From contig JAFZCF010000124.1 in NCBI GenBank assembly GCA_017552165.1, positions 1 through 31,979 on the forward strand: a DNA stretch of 31,979 nt, written 5' to 3'. The notes under the pieces are model-generated. The model saw nothing but the letters and a program-made list of their open reading frames with translations. It did no database searches and was not told the origin of the DNA. Positions 24,655 to 31,979 of this stretch are shown here, one piece after another. The DNA comes from Clostridia bacterium. GTDB taxonomy: Bacteria > Bacillota_A > Clostridia > Oscillospirales > CAG-272. The translations under genes were made by a program, and so were the position numbers. Numbering within the stretch: position 1 is the stretch's first letter; each line of letters begins with the position of its first letter.

Positions 24655-24684
24655 GCGGACAGGTCACTGTCCGCTTCTTTTTCT
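24655..24684 (+). terminator. Intrinsic terminator of the alr operon
   Basis: An 8-bp stem (24655-24662 with 24667-24674), 4-base loop and T-rich tail (24675-24684). The loop GTCA contains, on the other strand, the TGA stop codon of the convergent surface-protein gene, so the terminator overlaps that gene's last codons. Confidence 0.82.
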
Positions 24685-26535
24685 CCTCGTGGCGGCGCGG
24701 CGCTTGCGTTCGCGCTCTTTTTTGCGCTCGGCAAGTATGCTCGCGATAATGATTATTATCACGATTATGAAAATCACGATAAGAGCGATCAGGAATATCT
24801 TGCTCAGGTCGCTCGTTTTGCTCGTCCTGTCGGTCACGACCGGGGGATCGGTCTCCGCCTCGGTAGTGTTCGCCGGGGTTATGGGCAACGTCGTGGAGGC
24901 CGGCGGATTCGGATTGTCGACCGTCGTCGTGCCGGTTGCGGGTACCGTCTCGGTCTCGTAGTGTCCGCAAACCGTGCAGGTGCGGGTGCGCGTACCGTTG
25001 AGCGTTGCCGTGGGATTGACGGTGACTACCCACTCCCCGAAGGAATGAAGCCCCGTCGCCGGGAGCTCTACCGAGCTTACGGTCTCGCCGCAATCGTCGC
25101 AGACGGTGTTTTCATATCCCTTTTCGCCGCAGGTCGGCTCTTTCCTGTCGACATGTGTGTTCGTATGCTTGCAGGCCGAGCTGTTGACAGTTATCTTAGC
25201 GGAAGACGCCGTCTTTTTGCCGCTTCCGCTCCCGAAGGTGGCGACTATCCTCGTCCCCGTGTCATCCACGGCGAGCGTCTTGCCGTTTGACGGGCTTATC
25301 GTTATTCCGTATTTTCCGAAATCGGAATAAGAAACGGTCACGGACGTTCCGTCGGAATAGGTCAGCACGACCGTCACTCCCGTGAGGTTGAGCGCCGTAC
25401 CCTCCGTATACGTCGTTGCGGGGGCGGTGCCGTAAGCGATCGAATCGACCTTTTTTGCGGCCTCGACGGGATCGGATTTTTCGGATTCGCCGCTCGCGTC
25501 GTAAATCTCGGCGTCCTTCGGCTGCGCCGCGACGGAGGCCGAATACTTTTCTCCTCCCTTTACGCTGTCGCCGAGCGCAAACGCGCCCGCCTTAGATTCA
25601 GTTTCTTTAGTGTCGATGACCTCGCCCGACTCGTCGTACAGTTTCAGCACGTATTTGCCGACGGAGCCGTCAGGATTTGTGTCGGTTATCTGATATTTCA
25701 GCCCGCCGTTCGCGACGTCCTTTGTGAGTTTGACGGTCGGGGCTGTGAGCGCGCCCCTCACGGTGTGCTCCGGGCTTTTTGCCGACTCTTCGCTGTCTCC
25801 GAGCTCCTCGCTGTCAGACAGAGCGGTCACGGCGAACGTGTACTTCCCCGCCTCGGTGAGCGAGGAAAAATCATAACTGTTTGTGCTCGCCTCGTATGCC
25901 GATCCGAACTCTTTTCCGCCCTTGTAAAGCTGAACGGAGTATCCGGACGCAAGCGGCACGGCATCCCATTTCGCCGTGTCCCCGTCCCACGCAAGTCCCG
26001 TCGGCGCGGAGAGAAAATGCTTGATTCGGATAGTTCGAGAACCAAAGCTTCCGTTTTCATCGGTTGAATAATCCGCATGGTTAACGAATGCTTCCGATAC
26101 ACCGATGGAAGTTTTCTGATCGTCTGTTCCAAGCACGGTAAATACAAGTTCGAACTTGATTTTCCCACTCTCTTTTACAGCGTAAGAGGCCCGATCTTCG
26201 TCGAGTTTGTCAAGCATCGCTACAAGCGAAAGTTTGCCGGAACTGAGGTTTTTTTTATTTACTTCGATAGTCCACTCATTTACCGTTGACCCGGAACCGG
26301 ATTCATACTTCAGGATTTCATTGTCAAAATAGAACGAAAGATCGCACCCGGTGATCCCGTCCACATTCTTTATGTCGTCAACGGTGACGGTATACGTCAC
26401 GCTTTCTCCTTCTTTGACGAGATCCCTGCCGCTGATGTTAACAACAAAAGACTTGCCGTCCTCAGCGTAAACCAACACCACGGCATTAAAAATCAAAATT
26501 AGCGCAAAAATAATTCCGTATATCCTGTTTTTCAT
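24664..26535 (-). CDS. Membrane-anchored multidomain surface protein with cohesin-like domain
   Basis: A 623-residue protein. In order: signal peptide (1-24, ending VLVYA); a cohesin-like beta domain (about 28-172: EGESVTYTVTVDDIKNVDG, LSFYFDNEILKYESG, GKIKFELVFTVLG); a fibronectin type III domain (about 176-260: SAPTGLAWDGDTAKWDAV, then AGKYTFAVTALSD); a second fibronectin-like domain (about 264-360); a bacterial Ig-like Big_3 domain (about 362-452: YTEGTALNLTGVTVVLTYSD); two CxxC-bearing modules (CGEKGYENTVCDDCG at 469-483, CTVCGH at 520-525); a Pro/Thr-rich stalk (535-578); one membrane helix (579-602) and a very basic tail. It is thus held at the cell surface with the cohesin outward. No catalytic domain is seen. 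It lies 15 bases after the dockerin gene. The cohesin call is from pattern reading and needs a profile search. Confidence 0.75.
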   Translation of the reverse strand: MKNRIYGIIFALILIFNAVVLVYAEDGKSFVVNISGRDLVKEGESVTYTVTVDDIKNVDGITGCDLSFYFDNEILKYESGSGSTVNEWTIEVNKKNLSSGKLSLVAMLDKLDEDRASYAVKESGKIKFELVFTVLGTDDQKTSIGVSEAFVNHADYSTDENGSFGSRTIRIKHFLSAPTGLAWDGDTAKWDAVPLASGYSVQLYKGGKEFGSAYEASTNSYDFSSLTEAGKYTFAVTALSDSEELGDSEESAKSPEHTVRGALTAPTVKLTKDVANGGLKYQITDTNPDGSVGKYVLKLYDESGEVIDTKETESKAGAFALGDSVKGGEKYSASVAAQPKDAEIYDASGESEKSDPVEAAKKVDSIAYGTAPATTYTEGTALNLTGVTVVLTYSDGTSVTVSYSDFGKYGITISPSNGKTLAVDDTGTRIVATFGSGSGKKTASSAKITVNSSACKHTNTHVDRKEPTCGEKGYENTVCDDCGETVSSVELPATGLHSFGEWVVTVNPTATLNGTRTRTCTVCGHYETETVPATGTTTVDNPNPPASTTLPITPANTTEAETDPPVVTDRTSKTSDLSKIFLIALIVIFIIVIIIIIASILAERKKERERKRRAATRRKRSGQ

Positions 26536-26550
26536 TTTGCGACTCCTCTT

Positions 26551-27771
26551 TTATGCGAAAATATCAAATGTGCCAAGGACATGTCCCTTAATTCTCTGAT
26601 AATCGATGGTTGCAATATCATTTTTCCTGTCGACATTCCCTGCGACAAGATACGGACCGGTAAGATCAAAAGTGCCGAGAACGTATCCCTTAACGCGCTG
26701 ATAATCTATCGTTGCTATCCTTCCGTCGCCGCTGACGTCGCCGAGAACGACGACCGTCACGCTGTCCATGACGTTTTGACCGTCCATAAGTCTGACGGTG
26801 TATCCCGTACCGACGGTGTCTGTCGGCGATTTGACATTACCTTCGGCGTCAAAAACTGACACGTACTCGGGAGTCTCGAAATTTGAGATAACCGCGGAAA
26901 CGTCGGTCTGTTCTTTTACTCCGATCAGATATGTTACGTCCTCTCCGCTTTCAAAGGCGTACGTACTGCCCTGAACGAGCACAAGCTCCGCGGGCTTTTC
27001 GAGTATTTCAAGTTCAAATTCCGCGGGATCGGACGTTACCGACCCAAGCACGGAGGCGGTCACCGAAAAGCTGAATACTCCGAACACCGAAGGCGTGCCG
27101 CTCAGTTCTCCTGTGTTCAGGAGCTCTATCCCCTCGGGAAGCGAACCCGAGACGAGATCCCATTCGGTAAACTCAGTCTCTCCGTCCGATTCAAGCGGGC
27201 AGGAGTAGGCGATACCGACCGCTCCCTTCGGAAGGGGCGACGCCGTTTTAATGACCGGCTTTTCGGGAACAGCCACGTGATAGACGAGCGGACCCGACGG
27301 AGAGACGGAATGAACGAGCTCCGTATATTCCGAAACTATGCATTCGTAGGTGTAAAACTCAAATGAAACGTCGTCAAGCCCAGTCACGCGGTAAGTGAAG
27401 GTGCAGAAATCCGAGATAAATCCCTTTTTGTCCGTGTCGGGATCGAGTATGTCTATGACGCGAGCGCCGGCGTTGGGCCCGGACGCGAGGTCCGCGGGAA
27501 CGTCCTCTCCGCAGAAAGTCGCCGAAACGAAATCAACGGACGAGCTCGCCGAGGCGCAGAGCGACCCGGCCGCTATCCCGGGACAGTCCGAAACGTCCAC
27601 GGAAAATGTGATGACGTCACCGAGCGAAACGTAATCCGAGCTCACGTCCGAACGGACGTAAAACACGGTCTCCGACTGCTCTGCTGAGGCCGTCGGGAAG
27701 CTGGCGGATACCGCCAGAACGGCAAGCGCGCATAGAAAAGCCGCCGCCCTCAAAACGCTTCTTTTTTTCAA
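26551..27771 (-). CDS. Secreted dockerin protein with cohesin-like and Ig-like domains
   Basis: A 406-residue protein with signal peptide (1-30, cleaved after SFPTASA). Residues about 36-168 look like a cohesin fold (LGDVITFSVDVSDCPGIAAG). Residues about 172-257 form a putative Ig domain of the He_PIG type (GSLPEGIELLNTGELSGTP), and about 258-342 an Ig-like module often found before dockerins. The C-terminus is a two-repeat dockerin: GDVSGDGRIATIDYQRVKGY (344-363) and GNVDRKNDIATIDYQRIKGH (378-397), each followed by VLGTFD. The first calcium loop is canonical (Asp, Ser, Asp, Asp); in the second, the fifth loop position is Lys. The start is TTG 27771, because no ATG or GTG is in frame upstream within the leader; AAAGGA lies 12 bases away. 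It is the first gene of a two-gene operon. Confidence 0.8.
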   Translation of the reverse strand: MKKRSVLRAAAFLCALAVLAVSASFPTASAEQSETVFYVRSDVSSDYVSLGDVITFSVDVSDCPGIAAGSLCASASSSVDFVSATFCGEDVPADLASGPNAGARVIDILDPDTDKKGFISDFCTFTYRVTGLDDVSFEFYTYECIVSEYTELVHSVSPSGPLVYHVAVPEKPVIKTASPLPKGAVGIAYSCPLESDGETEFTEWDLVSGSLPEGIELLNTGELSGTPSVFGVFSFSVTASVLGSVTSDPAEFELEILEKPAELVLVQGSTYAFESGEDVTYLIGVKEQTDVSAVISNFETPEYVSVFDAEGNVKSPTDTVGTGYTVRLMDGQNVMDSVTVVVLGDVSGDGRIATIDYQRVKGYVLGTFDLTGPYLVAGNVDRKNDIATIDYQRIKGHVLGTFDIFA

Positions 27772-27806
27772 CCGTGACCACGTCCTTTCGATTCTTAGTC
27801 GCTTTT

Positions 27807-27835
27807 ATTATACAACATATCCCTTTTTGTGTCAA
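27807..27835 (-). promoter_or_regulatory. Sigma-A promoter of the dockerin/cohesin operon
   Basis: Perfect TTGACA (27830-27835), 17-base spacer and TATAAT (27807-27812) on the - strand, 35 bases before the TTG start. Confidence 0.87.
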
Positions 27836-27894
27836 CGGAAACAACGTTAAATTTTTTATGAGCAGAACCGCAAAGGAACCGAGACGGTCAGTGA

Positions 27895-27923
27895 TTGAAA
27901 AAAAGGCCGATGTGTGATATAAT
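27895..27923 (+). promoter_or_regulatory. Promoter of the aldolase-kinase fusion gene
   Basis: TTGAAA (27895-27900), 17-base spacer and TATAAT (27918-27923). The start codon is only 19 bases beyond the -10 box, so the mRNA leader would be about 13 bases and begin at the ribosome binding site (GGGAGGTG, 27930-27937). Confidence 0.75.
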
Positions 27924-27942
27924 ACGCCCGGGAGGTGGACAA

Positions 27943-29574
27943 ATGAAATCATACGATATCGCCGGCTATATAGATCACACGTGTCTGAAACAGGACGCGA
28001 CACCGGCCGACATTGAAAAACTGTGCCTCGAGGCAAGGGAATACGGCTTTGCCTCCGTATGCGTAAATCCCGTTTACGTTCCGTTCGCTAAGGATCTTCT
28101 TGACGGATCGGGAGTTAAGGTCTGCACCGTGATCGGCTTCCCGCTCGGAGCAAACTCGACCGATACGAAGGTTGCCGAAACAGAAAAGGCGTACGCCGAC
28201 GGGGCGGACGAGTTCGACATGGTCATCTCCGTCGGAAAACTGAAAAGCGGGGATCACGATTACGTCAGAAAAGATATTTCCGCCGTTGTTGAGGCGGCAA
28301 AAGGCAAAACCGTAAAGGTCATCATCGAGACCGCTTTTCTCACGGATGAGGAAAAGATCGCCGCCTGCCGGCTGAGCAGCGCAGCGGGCGCGCATTTCGT
28401 CAAGACGTGCACCGGATTTTCGCGAGTCGAGGGCGCACCGAACAAAGCTACGGCGCACGACGTGTCACTGATGAAAAACAGCGTCAGCCCCGGAGTCATG
28501 GTCAAGGCGTCCGGCGGCGTCAGGACGCTGAGCGACGCACTTGAAATGATCTCCGCGGGGGCGTCACGCCTCGGGACCTCGTCCGGAGTAAAAATCATTC
28601 TTGAAGCAAAAAATCAGCAGGTCAAGGAGAACAGCAAAATGAGCAAAATCGTAGGACCCGGGAGTATGATCGTCGACTTCTCGGGATACGCGGATCACTT
28701 CCCCGTTCCCGGCGAGACGGCAGTCGGCTCGACGCTCAAGGTCGGCCCGGGAGGAAAGGGATTCAATCAGATGGTCGCGGCTCACCGCTCCGGCGCGAAC
28801 GCCGTCATAATCGGATGTCTCGGAGACGACGACCTCTCCGCGTATCACAGAAACTTCCTTAAAAGCGAAGGAATGTGCGATAAATACGTCGCCTCGACCC
28901 CCGATCAGGGCACAGGCGCGGCTATACTTGAAATAAACGAGAAAACCGGGCAGAACAGGATTATTATATTCAAGGGCGCGAACAACGAAGTATCGGCGTC
29001 GAGTGTCGAGGCGGCAGAGCGTGAGTTTGCCGACGCCGGCGCCGTCCTCTGCCAGTTTGAAACGAGCATCGGCTCCATAAAAAAAGCCAAAGAACTGGCG
29101 AAAAAATACGGAAAGCCGTTCATTCTGAACCCCGCCCCGTTCGTCGATTTCGGCGCTGACTTCTATGACGGAGTAGATTACTGCACGCCGAACGAGACCG
29201 AGGTCGAATGCATAACGGGAGTCAGGGTCGAAACGCTCGCCGACGCCAAAAAAGCCGCCGAAGCGCTCATTGAACTCGGCGTTAAGAAAGCCGTCATTAC
29301 GCTCGGCAAAAACGGTTCGTATTATTACGACGGCAAAAAGGAGATACATCTTCCCTGCCTGCCGATGAAAGCCGTCGATGCTGTCGGCGCGGGCGACGCC
29401 TTCAACGGAGCCCTCGCGGCCGCCGTCGCATCCGGTCTCGATGACGAGACGGCGCTGAAATTCGCCAGCGCGGTCTCGAACCTATCTGTGACAAAGCTCG
29501 GAAGCGCGAACTCCATGCCGACACGCGACGAGATCGACGCCGTGCTGAAGGAATATTACGGCATATCGCTCTGA
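27943..29574 (+). CDS. deoC: Deoxyribose-phosphate aldolase fused to PfkB/ribokinase-family kinase
   Basis: One uninterrupted 543-residue frame with two complete enzymes. Residues 1-225 are Deo[18 protein letters not shown] (Asp92), HFVKTCTGF (Schiff-base Lys154) and [11 protein letters not shown] (Lys188). It splits 2-deoxyribose-5-phosphate into acetaldehyde and glyceraldehyde-3-phosphate. Residues 233-543 are a ribokinase-family kinase: [39 protein letters not shown] (sugar-binding GGKG..N) and [12 protein letters not shown] (catalytic Asp485 in GAGD). The natural reading is deoxyribose kinase plus aldolase, two consecutive steps of deoxyribose breakdown, though ribose is also possible. 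ATG 27943 has GGGAGGTG; a longer in-frame TTG start is ruled out because it coincides with the -35 box. The linker holds an internal ribosome binding site and ATG. No transporter or nucleoside phosphorylase is adjacent. Confidence 0.92.
   Translation: MKSYDIAGYIDHTCLKQDATPADIEKLCLEAREYGFASVCVNPVYVPFAKDLLDGSGVKVCTVIGFPLGANSTDTKVAETEKAYADGADEFDMVISVGKLKSGDHDYVRKDISAVVEAAKGKTVKVIIETAFLTDEEKIAACRLSSAAGAHFVKTCTGFSRVEGAPNKATAHDVSLMKNSVSPGVMVKASGGVRTLSDALEMISAGASRLGTSSGVKIILEAKNQQVKENSKMSKIVGPGSMIVDFSGYADHFPVPGETAVGSTLKVGPGGKGFNQMVAAHRSGANAVIIGCLGDDDLSAYHRNFLKSEGMCDKYVASTPDQGTGAAILEINEKTGQNRIIIFKGANNEVSASSVEAAEREFADAGAVLCQFETSIGSIKKAKELAKKYGKPFILNPAPFVDFGADFYDGVDYCTPNETEVECITGVRVETLADAKKAAEALIELGVKKAVITLGKNGSYYYDGKKEIHLPCLPMKAVDAVGAGDAFNGALAAAVASGLDDETALKFASAVSNLSVTKLGSANSMPTRDEIDAVLKEYYGISL
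28624..28641 (+). promoter_or_regulatory. Internal ribosome binding site and start codon of the kinase domain
   Basis: AAGGAG at 28624-28629 is followed after 9 bases by ATG 28639-28641, in frame with the fusion (codon 233) and exactly where a free-standing ribokinase would begin ([14 protein letters not shown]). It looks like the former gene start, kept after loss of the deoC stop codon, and may still direct synthesis of a separate kinase. Confidence 0.6.
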
Positions 29575-29633
29575 TTTTCGGAACATATCGACAGAGTAAA
29601 AACCGGCCGTCGAGTTTGTCTGAAGGGGGAAAA

Positions 29634-31739
29634 ATGAAAAGATATTTTGCTTTGATTCTTGCGGTCGTTCTGATCCTCGGAACGTTTGCCGGATGTGGAA
29701 ACAATACTGGAAACGGCGGCGCGGAAAGCGATTCGGAAACCGTCTCTCCGGCGCAGACAGACACCGGCAACGACACGACCTCCGAACGCGACGATCCGCC
29801 CGCGACGTCTGAACTCACGCCGGACGAGCTTTTCACGTTCACCGAGCTCGACGATGGAACTTACATGGTAACGGCGAAGCAACCCGGGACCGTCGCCGGA
29901 AGCGTCTTGATACCGTCAACCTACAACGGCTCCGCCGTCACGAGCATCGGCGATTTCGCGTTTGACAGTTGCATAGAAATGACGGATATCGCCATACCGG
30001 GAACCGTCACGAGTATCGGCTTAAAGGCGTTCTACCACTGCAGCAAGCTGACAGGCATTACGATCCCGGACGGTGTGACAAGCATCGGCGAAAGGGCGTT
30101 TGAGAGATGCTCCGGCCTAACGGGCATTACCATCCCGCGCGGCGTGACGAGCATAGGCGAAAGGGCGTTCCGATACTGCAGCAGTCTAACGGAAATCACC
30201 GCAGCGACCGAAAACGAAGCGTATTATTCCGAAAACAACTGCCTTATTGAAAAAGCAAGCGGACAGCTGATACTCGGGTGCAAAAACAGCGTCATTCCGG
30301 ACGGCGTGACGAGCATAGGCGCTTACGCGTTCGCCGGATGTTCCGATCTGACAAGCATTTCTATTTCCGGCGGCGTCACGGGCATCGGCGAAAGGGCGTT
30401 CTCCAGTTGCTCCGGTCTGACAAGCATTTCTATTTCCAGCGGCGTCACGGGCATCGGCGGCGGGGCGTTCTACGGTTGCTCCGGTCTGACGGGCATTACA
30501 ATCCCGGGCAGCGTGACGAAATTAGGCGACTCGGCGTTCAATGAGTGCACCGGTTTGACGGATATTGTCATTCTTAACGGAATCACGAGCATAGGCGCAA
30601 GGACTTTTTACAACTGCGAGAACCTGAAGAGCGTGACTCTCCCGGACAGCATCACAAGCATTGGCGATGAAGCGTTTTACTTCTGCCACAGCCTGAAGAG
30701 CATCGCCATTCCGGACGGCGTCACGAGCATTGGCGATGAAGCGTTTTTCCACTGCCACGCCCTGACGGGCATTACAATCCCGGGCAGCGTGACGGAATTA
30801 GGCGACTCGGCGTTCAATGAGTGCACCTCTCTGACGGAAATCACGGTTGCGCCCGAAAACGAAATATATTATTCCGAAGGAAACTGTCTCATTGAAAAAG
30901 AAAGCGGGAAGCTGATTCTCGGATGCAAAAACAGCGTTATTCCGGACGGCGTGACGTTCATCGGCGACAATGCGTTTTTAGGCTGCATCGGCCTGACGAG
31001 TATCACAATCCCGAACAGCGTAATACACATCGGCAGCAATGCGTTTAACAACTGCAAAGACCTGACGAGCGTCACAATACCGGACGGCGTTATACACATA
31101 AATACCGGCGCGTTTTCCGTATGCACCCGCCTGACGAGCATCACCATCCCGGACAGCGTCATGAGCATCGGACCCCAAGCGTTCTACCTCTGCTCCGGCC
31201 TAACGAACGCCGTATTATCGAACAGCTTGACGAGCATAGACGCACAAACCTTCGAATACTGCGAAAACCTGACGAGTATAATCATCCCGGACGGCGTGAT
31301 GAGCATCGGCGCGCGTGCGTTTTACGGATGCACCGGCATGACGAGCGTTGCGATCCCGGACGGTGTGACCGACATCCGCAAAAACGCGTTCGAAAACTGC
31401 TCGGGTCTAACGAGCGTTATCATCCCGGACAGCGTGACAGGCATCGGAACCGGAGCGTTCTGCTGCTGCAGCGGTCTGACGAACGTAGTCATCCCGAGCG
31501 GCCTGACGCGCATCGAAAACAATACCTTCTACGGCTGCAAAAAAATTGCGAGCGTCACGATCCCGGGCAGCGTCAAGTTCATAGGTCAGGGCGCCTTAGA
31601 CGGATGCGCCGCCCTGAAAAGCATCGAATACCAGGGAACCGTTGAGCAATGGGACAGAATTTCCATTTACTATAACGTGTACCGAACGGTTTATTGCACC
31701 GTTCACTGTGCCGACGGCGACGTCAGTATTGCCATTTAG
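29634..31739 (+). CDS. BspA-like leucine-rich-repeat lipoprotein
   Basis: A 701-residue surface lipoprotein from ATG 29634 (AAGGGGGA just upstream). Signal peptide MKRYFALILAVVLILGTFAG is followed by Cys21, then a low-complexity Asn/Gly/Ser/Thr/Asp linker (22-68) and a short leading domain (DELFTFTELDDGTYMVTAK). About residues 90-663 hold 22 repeats of 23 residues with the consensus ITIPDGVTSIGxxAFxxCSGLTS, the LRR_5/BspA type. Two extra modules of about 30 residues (NCLIEKxSGxLILGCKNS) interrupt the array after repeats 4 and 12. The protein ends with a capping segment (EYQGTVEQWDRISIYYN). BspA-type proteins bind host or microbial surfaces; the ligand here is unknown. It lies 59 bases after the aldolase-kinase gene with no clear promoter of its own. 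Confidence 0.9.
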   Translation: MKRYFALILAVVLILGTFAGCGNNTGNGGAESDSETVSPAQTDTGNDTTSERDDPPATSELTPDELFTFTELDDGTYMVTAKQPGTVAGSVLIPSTYNGSAVTSIGDFAFDSCIEMTDIAIPGTVTSIGLKAFYHCSKLTGITIPDGVTSIGERAFERCSGLTGITIPRGVTSIGERAFRYCSSLTEITAATENEAYYSENNCLIEKASGQLILGCKNSVIPDGVTSIGAYAFAGCSDLTSISISGGVTGIGERAFSSCSGLTSISISSGVTGIGGGAFYGCSGLTGITIPGSVTKLGDSAFNECTGLTDIVILNGITSIGARTFYNCENLKSVTLPDSITSIGDEAFYFCHSLKSIAIPDGVTSIGDEAFFHCHALTGITIPGSVTELGDSAFNECTSLTEITVAPENEIYYSEGNCLIEKESGKLILGCKNSVIPDGVTFIGDNAFLGCIGLTSITIPNSVIHIGSNAFNNCKDLTSVTIPDGVIHINTGAFSVCTRLTSITIPDSVMSIGPQAFYLCSGLTNAVLSNSLTSIDAQTFEYCENLTSIIIPDGVMSIGARAFYGCTGMTSVAIPDGVTDIRKNAFENCSGLTSVIIPDSVTGIGTGAFCCCSGLTNVVIPSGLTRIENNTFYGCKKIASVTIPGSVKFIGQGALDGCAALKSIEYQGTVEQWDRISIYYNVYRTVYCTVHCADGDVSIAI
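29901..31622 (+). repeat. Tandem 69-bp repeats coding for LRR_5 units
   Basis: Twenty-two units of about 69 bases within the BspA-like gene. Two 81-base module cores (30210-30290 and 30855-30935) lie 645 bases apart, which equals eight units plus one module. Units at 30486-30551 and 30762-30827 differ by only one base in 66, and units 6 and 7 (about 30350-30490) are also nearly identical, so recent internal exchange is likely. Confidence 0.85.
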
Positions 31740-31769
31740 AGAACACTGGCATCTCGAATCCGGTCAAGC

Positions 31770-31808
31770 AAAAACCGGCCGCCGGATGATCCGGCGGCCG
31801 GAATTTTT
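31770..31808. terminator. Bidirectional intrinsic terminator after the LRR lipoprotein
   Basis: A perfect 12-bp GC-rich stem (31775-31786 with 31790-31801) around a 3-base loop. AATTTTT (31802-31808) follows on the + strand, and five A (31770-31774) give a T-run on the - strand. It lies between convergent genes. Confidence 0.9.
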
Positions 31809-31817
31809 CAAATCGGT

Positions 31818-31979
31818 TTATTCGGGCATCTGCTCCAGTGTTTTTTTCACGAGTTCCGCGATGTCTGCCTTCTCAGACCCGAAGATGTCGGTCCTGAGTC
31901 TGCCGCGAAGCGGATCGGTCCACTCCGGACCGATCTTCCCAGCGCCGTAAAGCATACCGAAGACCGAGCCGGCAGTCGC
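31818..31979 (-). CDS. ADP-ribosylglycohydrolase-family protein, C-terminal end (truncated by window edge)
   Basis: The last 53 codons and the TAA stop (31818-31820) of a - strand gene that enters from beyond the window. The visible end, ATAGSVFGMLYGAGKIGPEW followed by TDPLRGRLRTDIFGSEKADI, fits the C-terminal end of ADP-ribosylglycohydrolase (DraG-like) proteins, where a GAxLGxLYGA helix precedes P.EW..PL and an R-T strand. The metal-binding residues of the family cannot be judged because most of the protein is outside. It converges on the LRR lipoprotein and shares its terminator. Confidence 0.6.
   Translation of the reverse strand, partial: ATAGSVFGMLYGAGKIGPEWTDPLRGRLRTDIFGSEKADIAELVKKTLEQMPE

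Noticed and set aside
29901..31622. Regular short repeats considered as a CRISPR array
   Set aside because: The repeats are 69 bases, contiguous, without unique spacers, and encode 23-residue leucine-rich repeats.

Overview
The window looks like chromosomal DNA of a Gram-positive anaerobe of the Clostridia, probably an uncultured gut lineage near Oscillospirales or Christensenellales. This is inferred from several things together: strong AGGAGG-type ribosome binding sites, sigma-A promoters of the TTGACA-17-TATAAT type, lipoproteins, a DUF1836 regulator, a biotin-dependent sodium-pump decarboxylase, a Re-citrate-synthase-like enzyme, cohesin/dockerin surface proteins and a BspA-type leucine-rich-repeat lipoprotein. 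Base composition is moderate to slightly GC-rich and fairly even. I saw no rRNA, tRNA, CRISPR array, transposase or phage gene.

Left part, mostly + strand (1-8000). A truncated AraC-type regulator (- strand) is divergent from an operon for a membrane oxaloacetate-type decarboxylase sodium pump: gamma, biotin carrier, beta, alpha. The operon ends in a PLP fold-III enzyme of the D-threonine aldolase / D-serine dehydratase family. A second operon carries serC, serA, a compact phosphopantetheinyl transferase-like gene and yhbY; its last three junctions all overlap. It ends at a strong hairpin shared with the convergent ribosomal cluster.

Middle part, - strand (8000-21600). In transcription order from the right these are: galM; a homocitrate/isopropylmalate-synthase-like gene (candidate Re-citrate synthase); a DUF1836 regulator, flotillin and second SPFH protein operon; a pair of ATPase-FtsX fusion ABC exporters; and rpmG-secE-nusG-rplK-rplA, without rplJ-rplL behind it. 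Most units have their own promoter, and several end in clear intrinsic terminators.

Right part (21700-31979). A + strand operon encodes a SAM methyltransferase, a trigger-factor-like lipoprotein and alanine racemase, each overlapping the next by ATGA. Convergent to it is a two-gene surface operon: a secreted dockerin protein with a cohesin-like domain, then a membrane-anchored protein with its own cohesin-like domain. Divergent from that is a single-ORF fusion of deoxyribose-phosphate aldolase and a PfkB-family sugar kinase, with an apparent internal ribosome binding site and start codon at the kinase. Then comes a 22-repeat BspA-like lipoprotein, and finally the C-terminal end of an ADP-ribosylglycohydrolase-family gene on the - strand.

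The points most worth following up are the aldolase-kinase fusion with its internal start, the two-gene cohesin/dockerin surface pair without an enzyme, the regulator-flotillin-SPFH operon with an inverted repeat across its promoter, and the coupling of a trigger-factor-like lipoprotein to alanine racemase.
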